Shown here: piece after piece, positions 14,330 through 21,847 of the stretch
Position numbering within the stretch: the stretch's first letter is position 1
Layout of the letters: each line of letters opens with the position of its first letter
Assembly (NCBI GenBank): GCA_948528155.1
Contig: CAOSZT010000012.1
Span: 1-27,601, forward strand
From: an uncultured Clostridia bacterium
GTDB lineage: Bacteria > Bacillota > Clostridia > TANB77 > CAG-508
Direction: 5' to 3'
DNA length: 27,601 nt
Made by a program: the position numbers and the translations under genes
The notes under the pieces: generated by a model
What the model saw: only the letters and a program-made list of their open reading frames with translations
Told to the model about the DNA's origin: nothing
Database searches by the model: none

Positions 14330-15233
14330 CTATACCCCCTAACAAATTGTCTATTTCTATTATGTTTGTTCTGTTAGTTAGTATTTCATCTATTTTTTCT
14401 TTGTTTTCCTTTAGTGTAATAATATCAATTTTTCTGTTTGTATTTTTATTGTTGTTATAAAATATATTTAATTTGTGTAACTTCTCTGTATCTATAAATG
14501 GCATTAAAATAATATATTCTCTGTCTTGTGTCATATAATCTGATTTTACCCAATTAGACAATAATACTTCTTGTCCTTTGTATATCTGCTTTAAAATTTC
14601 ATATAAATCTATTTTTTGAAAATATCTCATCTTTTCTAAATTTTCTTTATTAGCTTTTATTACTATTGTTGATTCTTTTCCAAACATAAAATATTGATTA
14701 CTTTTATTAAGCATTTTAATATCTTCTAAAAATACGATAGCATTTTTATATTCTATTGTTTTTTGTATATCACTTACTGTCTGGCTAACATATACTCTTT
14801 TTTTATCTTTAGAAATGTAGTATGTAATATAATTTTTTTCTTGATAGATCAGTTCTCCTATAAACTTTCTTCCCATTTCTGTATGAATGTTATTATTTTT
14901 CATCTCCCAACTAGGTAGAAACTGTATTGTACTATCTATTGTTAATGTTGCAATTTTTACAATTTCTTTTACTCGATATTGATAATCTTGCCTTCTACAG
15001 ATTTTATAATAATCATATCCCATTTCTCGCATCAGCTTTGTTCCTTTTATATCTAGCTTAATATAATATCTGTCTACTCTTTGTATATATCTTTCTTTTT
15101 CTAATACCTTTAGCCTTTTATGATGATAACCTTTTGATTTATAAATCTTTTTACTATCTGTCGCTAACATAACTTTGTACTTTTTCAAAAATGCTAATAG
15201 CTCTATATCTTTTTCACTTAATCTTAAATTCAC
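14307..15233 (-). CDS. Replication-relaxation-like winged-helix protein
   Basis: A 308-aa protein. Its N-terminus (LSEKDIELLAFLKKYKVMLA, then HHKRLKVLEKERYIQRVD) is a winged helix of the type seen in replication-relaxation/MobC-like proteins of Firmicute ICEs. The middle and C-terminus are alternating strands and helices (TYYISKDKKRVYVSQTVSDI; YIILMPFIDTEKLHKLNIFY) with no catalytic motif. GTG at 15233 is the start, overlapping the stop of the small upstream ORF as GTGA. Its end overlaps virD4 by 23 bp. Close coupling to virD4 suggests a role in mobilisation or in processing at the origin of transfer. Confidence 0.65.
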   Translation of the reverse strand: MNLRLSEKDIELLAFLKKYKVMLATDSKKIYKSKGYHHKRLKVLEKERYIQRVDRYYIKLDIKGTKLMREMGYDYYKICRRQDYQYRVKEIVKIATLTIDSTIQFLPSWEMKNNNIHTEMGRKFIGELIYQEKNYITYYISKDKKRVYVSQTVSDIQKTIEYKNAIVFLEDIKMLNKSNQYFMFGKESTIVIKANKENLEKMRYFQKIDLYEILKQIYKGQEVLLSNWVKSDYMTQDREYIILMPFIDTEKLHKLNIFYNNNKNTNRKIDIITLKENKEKIDEILTNRTNIIEIDNLLGGIDGESKKV

Positions 15234-15385
15234 ATCTTCAATTCTCCCTTCTTGTTATTTGTTACTCCCAACACTGTTATTTTTCGTTTTTCTCCCTTTC
15301 CTGTATCATACCCTTTAAACCTCAAACAACTTTTTTTGAGTTTTTGTTTATTTTTCAGGTATTTGAACACTGTCAAAATATCCAC
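15230..15385 (-). CDS. Small basic ORF (51 aa) coupled to the winged-helix gene
   Basis: GTG start at 15385, then DILTVFKYLKNKQKLKKSCL, RFKGYDTGKGEKRKITVLGV and a short lysine-rich end. It stops with TGA overlapping the GTG of the next gene, the arrangement expected for translational coupling. It is strongly basic and might bind nucleic acid. The ribosome site is weak, and I do not recognise a family. Confidence 0.45.
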   Translation of the reverse strand: MDILTVFKYLKNKQKLKKSCLRFKGYDTGKGEKRKITVLGVTNNKKGELKM

Positions 15386-15395
15386 TACTTTACAC

Positions 15396-16025
15396 TTAAA
15401 ATTTGCCTAAAGTGGATACATTAGACATATCCATTTCACCCCTGTTTTCTATCCACTTCAAAAGTGATTCGCCTTTGAAAATGGATACTTCTGTAAATGG
15501 CTTTTTGGTCTTATTTGTTATCCCTAATACACCATAAAACATATTATTTATATTATCATCTGCTATTACTTTTGATAGTACAAGACCATCTACAATAGGC
15601 TTTATGAATTTATTATCTATATCAATATTCTTTTGATTTTCTGATACTTTTATAAATACAAATACTAATTCATTGTTGAATAAGTCTTTATATTGTTTTG
15701 TCTTTTCCATTACATTAATCATAATGTTTTTATAAGCATAGTTATTGATGTTCTTGAATTTTGGTATTACTTCAGGAATATAAATTTTTAAAACATCATT
15801 TTCAACTGTAGCTTTATATCTGTTATTTAAGTAATTTATTTTGTCTGCTTCATCTATTTGACATTTTTGTTTTAAGCTAATTTTATTAAAGATGTTATAT
15901 CTAATTCGTTCTAAGCTTCGTAAGTAATTTTCTATATGCTTATTTTCTACAATTTCTTCATTGTTAATAATAAATTCTGTTTCATCTCTTAAATCTTCTA
16001 ATTCTGATAAAATTTCTTTTTGCAT
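15396..16025 (-). CDS. RusA-like protein
   Basis: A 209-aa protein. ATG 16025 is chosen because GGGAGG lies 7 bases upstream. Residues 1-65 form a helical N-terminus. The rest resembles a RusA-type Holliday-junction resolvase fold: VLKIYIPEVIPKFKNINNYA, ELVFVFIKVS, then IDIDNKFIKPIVDGLVLSKV and IADDNINNMFYGVLG. The D-x-D-N and later D-D-N acidic residues correspond in pattern to the RusA metal site. The assignment is by pattern only. The leader contains a 10-bp hairpin (16053-16084). Confidence 0.5.
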   Translation of the reverse strand: MQKEILSELEDLRDETEFIINNEEIVENKHIENYLRSLERIRYNIFNKISLKQKCQIDEADKINYLNNRYKATVENDVLKIYIPEVIPKFKNINNYAYKNIMINVMEKTKQYKDLFNNELVFVFIKVSENQKNIDIDNKFIKPIVDGLVLSKVIADDNINNMFYGVLGITNKTKKPFTEVSIFKGESLLKWIENRGEMDMSNVSTLGKF

Positions 16026-16052
16026 TTTCTTTCCTCCCTTCGCAAAATAATA

Positions 16053-16084
16053 GAAGATACAAAAGTTGTTATTATTGTATCTTC
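16053..16084 (-). promoter_or_regulatory. Leader hairpin of the RusA-like gene
   Basis: GAAGATACAA / TTGTATCTTC, a perfect 10-bp stem with a 12-base loop, ending about 12 bases before the GGGAGG ribosome site. It may regulate translation or act as an attenuator; there is no T run directly after it. Confidence 0.4.
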
Positions 16085-16132
16085 TTATATACAATTTGTA
16101 ATTTTTATTAAATTAATTATAAATTTTACAAT

Positions 16133-16177
16133 AAAAAACATACATATATTCGATTTAATCTACTAATACATATGTTT
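16133..16177 (-). terminator. Probable terminator of the DGR operon
   Basis: On the minus strand AAACATA pairs with TATGTTT around an AT-rich 28-base interior, followed by T6. It lies about 110 bases after the TR. Between it and the TR (16210-16287) two further pairings are visible, AAGGAA/TTCCTT and TCTAATAT/ATATTAGA. They could be the structured 3' part of the template RNA. Confidence 0.5.
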
Positions 16178-16286
16178 CTATTCAATATTTACTTAAAATT
16201 TCTTTTAAGAAGGAATAAACTTCCTTTAATATCTAATATAAATGCTGTATATATTCCGTAAAATATATAATCTGATTTGATATTAG

Positions 16287-16413
16287 AGCGCAAGCATACC
16301 AACACCATTATTGTTGTCATTGTCTACATTGTTGTTGTGATTTAGGTCGGCCACAGGATTGTTGTTGCTATTGTTATTGTAGTTACCACCAGCAGCCCAA
16401 AAGCCACCAGCTT
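16287..16413 (-). repeat. DGR template repeat (TR)
   Basis: 127 bp, exactly 1,600 bp from and collinear with the VR at 17887-18013. Of 19 differences from the VR, 17 are at TR adenines (minus strand), the hallmark of adenine-specific mutagenic homing. About 41 of the 127 TR bases are A on the template sense. Read in the target frame, the TR is packed with AAC/AAT codons, the codons that give the widest amino-acid range when A is randomised. It begins 6 bases after the reverse transcriptase stop codon. Confidence 0.95.
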
Positions 16414-16419
16414 TCAAGT

Positions 16420-17433
16420 TTATCCCTCTATATAAAACATACTTTTTCTTAAATTATAAGAATCTGCATGTTTAACATAGCCTAGCCATCCTGCAATACT
16501 TCTTTGTATCTCAGGCAGTGTTATTTTTCCATCTTTTAATTGTTTTGTATATCCTTTTAATTTTCTTTTCATTCTATATTTGCTAGAATTTCGTATTTTT
16601 ATTCTATTTTCATTTATTTTATAACCACAAAAATTAACTCCTTGAATATCTTTAAATATTCTTGTTTTTGTATTAAATGTTAAGTTTAAATTTTCTTCTA
16701 TAAATTTAGTTAATACTTTTAATCTTTCTTGAGCTATTTTTTTATTTTCACATAATATTACAATATCATCCATATACCTAAAGTAAAATTTACATTTCAA
16801 TTTATGTTTTGCATATTGGTCTATCTCATTCAAATATATATTAGCAAACATCTGTGATGTATAATTTCCTAAAGGCAAACCTTTCATTCCTTCTGTTGAT
16901 AACAATATCGTTCTTGTGAGCCATAATAATTTTCTATCTTTTATTTTCCTTTTTAATATTTCCCATAAAATTCTTTTATCTATATTCTGAAAATATTTTG
17001 TTACATCCATTTTTAAAATATAATATTCGTTCCAATTTCTTTTAGCTCTTCTCATTGCTTTTTGAACATCTTTTGATGCTTTATGCATTCCTCTATTTTC
17101 AATTCCAGCATAACTTGTTACTATAAATTGAGGTACAAAATATGGTTTTATAAAATTTTCGACATACCACTGATGTATAACTCTATCTTTATATGGAGAT
17201 GCCATTATAATTCTTTCTTTAGGCTCATATATTTTGAATGTTTTATATTCTCCTGGCTTATATTTTCCTTCACGTAAATCTTTCTCTATTTTCAATATTT
17301 CACTTTCTAAATTAAGTTCAAATAAAATAATTTCTTTCTTTTCTCTTTTTCCTCTTCTTGCCTTTTTATGTGCCATTAATAACTTTTCAAATGAAATTGC
17401 TTGTTCATATACATTTCTTATAGTTCTAGGCAT
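16420..17433 (-). CDS. DGR reverse transcriptase
   Basis: A 337-aa reverse transcriptase of the diversity-generating retroelement type. Visible motifs: KERIIMASPYKDRVIHQWYV (RT1 region), YILKMDVTKYFQNID (catalytic Asp in motif A), GMKGLPLGNYTSQMFANIYL (DGR-type motif 4, L-G-N-x-x-S-Q), FYFRYMDDIVIL (catalytic YMDD) and NFCGYKI. It makes an error-prone cDNA from the TR RNA, misincorporating opposite A. The ATG overlaps the end of avd by 8 bp, so the two are translationally coupled. The TR follows directly. Confidence 0.95.
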   Translation of the reverse strand: MPRTIRNVYEQAISFEKLLMAHKKARRGKREKKEIILFELNLESEILKIEKDLREGKYKPGEYKTFKIYEPKERIIMASPYKDRVIHQWYVENFIKPYFVPQFIVTSYAGIENRGMHKASKDVQKAMRRAKRNWNEYYILKMDVTKYFQNIDKRILWEILKRKIKDRKLLWLTRTILLSTEGMKGLPLGNYTSQMFANIYLNEIDQYAKHKLKCKFYFRYMDDIVILCENKKIAQERLKVLTKFIEENLNLTFNTKTRIFKDIQGVNFCGYKINENRIKIRNSSKYRMKRKLKGYTKQLKDGKITLPEIQRSIAGWLGYVKHADSYNLRKSMFYIEG

Positions 17434-17791
17434 TTTTCATCACTCCTAAAAATTTTATTAATCCGCCTAATATTTTACCAATTTCATCTAATAATTCATT
17501 ACTATATTTATATTTCTTCATATCAATCCATTTATTATTATACATTATTCTTATACAAATCCTTTGATAATATATATGACTATCTACAATATTATAAATT
17601 TCTAATCTTTTTCTTTTATCTATTTTACTTGCAAATAATATGTATTTTAGCATTTCATACATACTAGTTTTTATTTCTGTCCCAATACTAAACTTTTCAG
17701 TTCTAGGCAGTTTTATCAATATTGTTAACATATATTCTATATATTTCTCTATTTTTGGTATGATAATTAGTTTATTATTTTTTATTTCCAT
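17426..17791 (-). CDS. avd: Accessory variability determinant (Avd)
   Basis: A 121-aa, helix-rich basic protein between VR and RT, the usual place for Avd. The pattern IPKIEKYIEYMLTILIKLPR, then TEKFSIGTEIKTSMYEMLKY and ILFASKIDKRKRLEIYNIVD, is typical of the Avd/four-helix-bundle family (conserved K-x-P-R-x-x-x-F/R-S-x-G). Avd binds the RT and template RNA and is needed for cDNA synthesis. ATG 17791 is chosen because AGAAAGAAG lies upstream and the protein then has normal Avd length. The longer open frame to 17908 runs through the VR-associated hairpin. Confidence 0.85.
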   Translation of the reverse strand: MEIKNNKLIIIPKIEKYIEYMLTILIKLPRTEKFSIGTEIKTSMYEMLKYILFASKIDKRKRLEIYNIVDSHIYYQRICIRIMYNNKWIDMKKYKYSNELLDEIGKILGGLIKFLGVMKNA

Positions 17792-17821
17792 TTTTGCGTT
17801 CTTCTTTCTATAAATTTTAAA

Positions 17822-17848
17822 GATGGAACCCGCAAAGCAGATTCCATC
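17822..17848 (-). promoter_or_regulatory. 12-bp hairpin downstream of the VR
   Basis: GATGGAATCTGC / GCGGGTTCCATC form a 12-bp stem (two G-T pairs) closed by a TTT loop, 38 bases after the VR end and 31 bases upstream of avd. In the Bordetella phage DGR, a hairpin/cruciform just after the VR is required for efficient target recognition. The TR has no equivalent. It could also weakly terminate target transcription. Confidence 0.7.
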
Positions 17849-17879
17849 TCGTTCTTGAAAATTACAGTGGTCAGTGCTA

Positions 17880-18653
17880 CTAATCAAGCGCAAGCATACC
17901 AACACCATTAAAGTTGAAATTGATTACATTGAAGTTGTGATAAAGGTCGGCCACAGGACCGACGTTGCTATTGCCATAGTAGACACCACCAGCAGCCCAA
18001 AAGCCACCAGCTTCTTCCCATGGATCTTCTGCAAGGAACTTCCAAGCATTTCCCAAATCACAAAAGCCACAAACTTCTCTGCTACCTGTTGGCTCAAAAT
18101 CATTTTTAGGGTTATCAGAATTACGATAATGTCCAATCTTTCTGGAATCATCACATACTGCTTCCCATGCTTCTGCAATTTCATAACCAGACTTAACAAG
18201 TTTCTGAATGAGATACAGGTTTCTACATGCATGTTCTGTTCGTGCCATCTGCCGACTGTTACGACTTGGATTATATTCTTTCAGCATCTTTGCCCATTGC
18301 CTCTGAGAAAATCCTGTTTTTATTGGCAGACCTTTCTGATACACCAATTTCCCATCTTTAACGGATGTGTCAATTGTCATACAAGTAAAAGCATGTAACC
18401 TACCTTTAGCCTTTGCATCCTGATATAAATCCAGTGTTTCTTTCTGCCTTCTTGAAGTTGGCTGGTGTTCCAACCATGCACCTGCAAAAATGCTCGGATC
18501 TATTCTGCACTCCAGCTCACTCTCTGAAATAGAAGAAGTTTCATTTTCTCCTATTTCAAATTTCGCCAAAACGTAGCCATCCTTCATTTCTACTGAAATA
18601 CACCGTCCACCATTTACTTCAGGAATTGCGATTTTCATTTCCAATGTTCTCAT
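17880..18653 (-). CDS. DGR target protein with C-terminal variable C-type-lectin-like domain
   Basis: 257 aa. ATG 18653 is fixed by a perfect AAGGAGG 8 bases upstream. The N-terminal half is charged (LEMKIAIPEVNGGRCISVEM); the C-terminal part (about 160-257) has the DGR target look: EVCGFCDLGNAWKFL, then GGFWAAGGVYYGNSNVGPVA and NFNGVGMLALD. The last 42 residues are encoded by the VR, with 10 residues changed relative to the TR. I see no signal peptide, lipobox, sorting signal or membrane segment, so display would need another route or the target is intracellular. The gene is visibly less AT-rich than its neighbours and uses CGG for Arg twice (18601-18606 area and 18251-18253), unlike the AT-rich genes. 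Confidence 0.9.
   Translation of the reverse strand: MRTLEMKIAIPEVNGGRCISVEMKDGYVLAKFEIGENETSSISESELECRIDPSIFAGAWLEHQPTSRRQKETLDLYQDAKAKGRLHAFTCMTIDTSVKDGKLVYQKGLPIKTGFSQRQWAKMLKEYNPSRNSRQMARTEHACRNLYLIQKLVKSGYEIAEAWEAVCDDSRKIGHYRNSDNPKNDFEPTGSREVCGFCDLGNAWKFLAEDPWEEAGGFWAAGGVYYGNSNVGPVADLYHNFNVINFNFNGVGMLALD
17887..18013 (-). repeat. DGR variable repeat (VR)
   Basis: 127 bp at the 3' end of the target gene, matching the TR except at 19 positions. Seventeen changes are at TR adenines and two at TR guanines (both in TR GAC codons). The last 24 bases of the VR are identical to the TR. VR-coded changes include Asn to Val, Tyr, Gly, Phe and Gly/Val pairs, spread over residues of the C-terminal lectin-like loop. 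Confidence 0.95.
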
Positions 18654-18725
18654 AAATTTGTCCTCCTTAAAAATAATATTTTTTGAAATGAAATCATACA
18701 TTCAACATATCAAAATATATTTTTA

Positions 18726-18754
18726 ATTATAGCATATTTTATGTGAATTAGCAA
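18726..18754 (-). promoter_or_regulatory. Promoter of the DGR operon
   Basis: TTGCTA (18749-18754), a 17-base spacer and TATAAT (18726-18731), 72 bases upstream of the target ATG. It gives the DGR its own transcription, independent of spoVG upstream. Confidence 0.78.
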
Positions 18755-18775
18755 TATTTTACAAAAAATTCCTAT

Positions 18776-19036
18776 TTATAGAGAAATATCATCATATGCT
18801 TCTGAAATAGCCTCTAATAATTGGATTCTTGTTTCATTATTAATTGGATATGAGAAGTTTCTTCTAATATCCTTATTCTTTAGTTTTCTATTAGGCATAT
18901 TAATATACCTTCCATTCTTTCCATTTAACAATTTAATTTCATTCACTATAAAGCAACCGTCTATACATACACTTGCTGCTCCTAGTAAATCTCCCTTATT
19001 TATTTTTTTAATTCTAATTTCTGTAATATTTAACAT
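18776..19036 (-). CDS. spoVG: SpoVG family protein
   Basis: An 86-aa SpoVG homologue: LNITEIRIKKINKGDLLGAA, CIDGCFIVNEIKLLNGKNGR, YINMPNRKLKNKDIRRNFSY and PINNETRIQLLEAISEAY. All conserved blocks are present. SpoVG proteins are small site-specific DNA/RNA-binding regulators, first known from Bacillus sporulation and widely found as virulence and cell-surface gene regulators. ATG 19036 follows AAGGAGG. It starts 21 bases after the adhesin stop, so it is co-transcribed with it and may regulate the neighbouring surface genes or the DGR. Confidence 0.9.
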   Translation of the reverse strand: MLNITEIRIKKINKGDLLGAASVCIDGCFIVNEIKLLNGKNGRYINMPNRKLKNKDIRRNFSYPINNETRIQLLEAISEAYDDISL

Positions 19037-19056
19037 ATACAAATTCCTCCTTCTTC

Positions 19057-21646
19057 TTAATTATCCATACCTGTTTTAGGTAGTTCTTTATCTATATCTG
19101 GTGTTTTAGTATAAACTACTGTATGTGCATCATCTTTAGCTTCTAGTTTTGTTTCTTGATAAGATGCTGTTACATAAGTGTTATTTACAAATATTTTATT
19201 ATTTTGTACATCTTCATTTACTTTTGCTTTGACTACTGGTGTTGTAGTTGCTTCAAACCCTGCTTTTACTTCTGTATCAAATACAAGTTTAAATTCTTTT
19301 ACATATTCATCTTGCTCTAATCCTAAACTTTCACTTGTTAAGTCTATTTTGTGATTTTCTGTTGTTGAATACTTTTCTCCAATATTTTTCCAGTTTGTAT
19401 TTTTATTTGTTATATATTTGATTTCATATTCTAATTCTTCGTTCCAGATTCCTGTTTGTAATTCTTGAACTCTTACTTGTCTAGGTAGTTTATCTCCCCA
19501 TACAAAATTAGATACTTTTGTATTTGAGAAATTTCCTAAATGATTAAATGTGTAGTCTATTATTTCTCCTTTTTGTGCTTCTGTTGGAGCTTCTTTTTGA
19601 ACATCAACTACTAAATTTACATTATCATTTTTTACAGTTAATTCTACTACTTGTCCGTTTTTCTCAAATTTAAATGGTATTAGGTCTTTACTAATTACAT
19701 AGTATGGAATGGTAGAAACTTCTTTTAAATAATATTGTTTTCCTGTTTCTAAATATTTATATTCAATTTTTCCACCATTTGCTGTTTTAACTGTTGCTAC
19801 ATATTTTTGATTTTCATCTAAAATTTCAAAAACTGTATCATCAATTGGTGTTCCAGCTTCTTTGTCTAAATATTGATTATATTCTTTGCTTACTTTATTG
19901 ATTTTCAAAATATTTTCATATACTGTTACAGGAACATCATCTTTTTCCTCTGTTTTAGCTTCTAAATATGTTCCAGAAACTTTTACATTATTAATGAATT
20001 TTGATTTATCAGCTAATCCTTCAATTACTTTTGTTGCAACTTTCATTTTTGTAGTGTTCGAAAATCCTATTTTTACTGTTCCAAAATTCAAACTATAAGA
20101 TGTTACATATTCATCATCTGCTAATTTAATTTTAGTAAAGTCTATTTTATTATTTACTTTTGTACTTAAATTTTCTTGTAGTTTTACATTAGTCTTTTTA
20201 TTTGTATTGTATGTAACTGAATATTTTAAATCTTCGTTATAGATTCCTGTTTCTAAACTTTGTATTCTTACTTCTTTTGGTAAATCATCTGTCAATGTAA
20301 AATCGTTTAATTTAACATTAGATAGATTTTTTATTTTATCAATTTCATAAGTAACAATTTCTTTTCCTTGTGCTTCTGTTTTGTCTGCACCTTTTTCTAC
20401 ATTTACTTTAATATCAACTGGAGTATTTTCAACTACTACTTTTTTGTCATCTCCATCATATACTAAATTTACTTCAAACTTAGTGTTCTTTCCTTTTAAG
20501 AAATAATCTGGAGCCAATTTTTCTGAAATAATATATTCGCCTAAATCAAGCCCTGAAAGTAAAAATTTTCCGTATTCATCTGTTGTTACTTCTTTTGTGA
20601 ATTTTCCATCTTTAGATGTTACTGTAAATACTGCTCCTTTTAGTCCTGAACCTGCTGTTGCTCCTGTAATTTTGCTATCTCCATTTGTTATTTTTTCTAT
20701 TTCTATTTCTGCTTTTGGTTTATATTGCATATTTCCTCTTGCTGTACTTAAAATAAATGGATCAGTCGTCAATACATAGTTTTGTAAGTTCGCATTAGGT
20801 GCTTTTCCAAATAAAATTGGATATGTTTCACATTGTCCAGTGATACTAAATTGAATATTTATATCATTTCTAATATTAACTCTTGGAACTAATATTTTGA
20901 ATTGCTCTCCTCTATTAAATGTAGTTTTCACATTATTATTTGTGTCTGTAACTTTTGTTCCTTCTGGTGCTGATGCTCCATTTAGAATGATTTGTATATC
21001 TCTCATATTTACTGAACTATTAACTGTAAATGTTTGAGATACATATTTTGAGTCTTTATTATCAACTCCAGCTTGTGAATTTGCTGTTGCTGATATTACT
21101 GGATCTGTATATGTTTGTGTTCCATTTCTTCCTATATTAGCCAATTCTCTTATTTTGTTTGCCATTCTATTCCCTGCATCTGTTGCTCCAAAATATCTAT
21201 TTGTGTCTCTTCCATCTAATACAGAATATACTGCTTGTTTTGTAACTGCAAAGGCTTGATAATCATTATCTAATCCCATCTCTTGAGCTGATTTATATGG
21301 AAATCCATTTAGTAATACTCTCCAAACTGCTTGATTATTAGCAATTTGGCTCATATCTCCAACTTCAACCCCATAACTATCATTATCATCAACTCCATGT
21401 AGATTTACATTAAGACAATAGGCTGGGTAGCTTCTTCCATTTTCATTATAGACTACATAGTGAGTTAATACTTCCATTGTTACACCTGCTGAATTAGTAT
21501 ATTTCAAGTCATTTCCACATTCGCCTAAAGAGACTATGTCTTTTATTTCACCAATCTGTGCTGCAAATACACCACTAAATTGACTTACTATCATAAATAT
21601 TAATAATATTGAACTTATTATTTTTTGTCCTTTTTTTTGTTTTCAT
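19057..21646 (-). CDS. Large surface adhesin: thioester domain, Cna-B modules, LPKTG; signal peptide out of frame
   Basis: A secreted cell-surface protein. The mature part is one open frame (845 codons from 21594). Near the N-terminus is a thioester (TQXA-type) domain with Cys in PAYCLNVN and Gln in VTKQAVYSVLDG, a pair that can form a host-binding thioester. Next come a Cna-B/SpaA-like domain (LKGAVFTVTSKDGKFTKEVT) and two related modules starting VNVEKGADKTEAQGKE and VDVQKEAPTEAQKGE, with a second Cna-B between. The C-terminus is ELPKTGMDN and then stop, so the hydrophobic segment and basic tail of a sortase signal are missing. The signal peptide is complete only if one A is removed from an A8 run (21631-21638): MKTKKGQKIISSILLIFMIV. 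Confidence 0.85.
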
Positions 21647-21683
21647 ATTTTACATTTCTCCTTCCACAATAAACGAAACTAAT

Positions 21684-21713
21684 ATTTTCTAAGCTCATTC
21701 TTCGCTAAGAAAA
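21684..21713 (-). promoter_or_regulatory. Leader hairpin of the adhesin gene
   Basis: ATTTTCTTAGC / GCTTAGAAAAT, an 11-bp stem with one mismatch and an 8-base loop, about 38 bases upstream of the adhesin ATG. The rest of 21647-21800 has no gene. Confidence 0.4.
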
Positions 21714-21801
21714 TCTAAATTTCGCATAATTAATTTCTACGTCAAGTGCTTTAGATTTTTACAATGTTATCATTATAAAAGCACTTTCCTAGAACTTAAA
21801 T

Positions 21802-21832
21802 AAAAGCATAGCCATATTCGACTAATGCTTTT
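21802..21832 (-). terminator. Terminator after the linker-rich protein gene
   Basis: AAAAGCAT / ATGCTTTT, an 8-bp stem with a 15-base loop, followed on the minus strand by ATTTAAG. It lies 16 bases after the stop at 21848. Confidence 0.5.
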
Positions 21833-21847
21833 ATTGATTTTTTATTT

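Noticed and set aside
17426..17908. 160-aa version of Avd starting at 17908
   Set aside because: That start lies inside the VR and the frame runs through the hairpin. The ATG at 17791 has a ribosome site and gives normal Avd length.
17924..18398. Plus-strand and second minus-strand open frames over the DGR target gene
   Set aside because: They are shadows of the target gene. They lack ribosome sites and recognisable domains, and the TR/VR pattern fits only the 17880-18653 frame.
21620..21646. Adhesin signal-peptide break as a member of the CGG class
   Set aside because: The zero-frame codon is AGG inside an A8 run. AGG is used as normal Arg in RT and virD4, so homopolymer length change is the simpler explanation.
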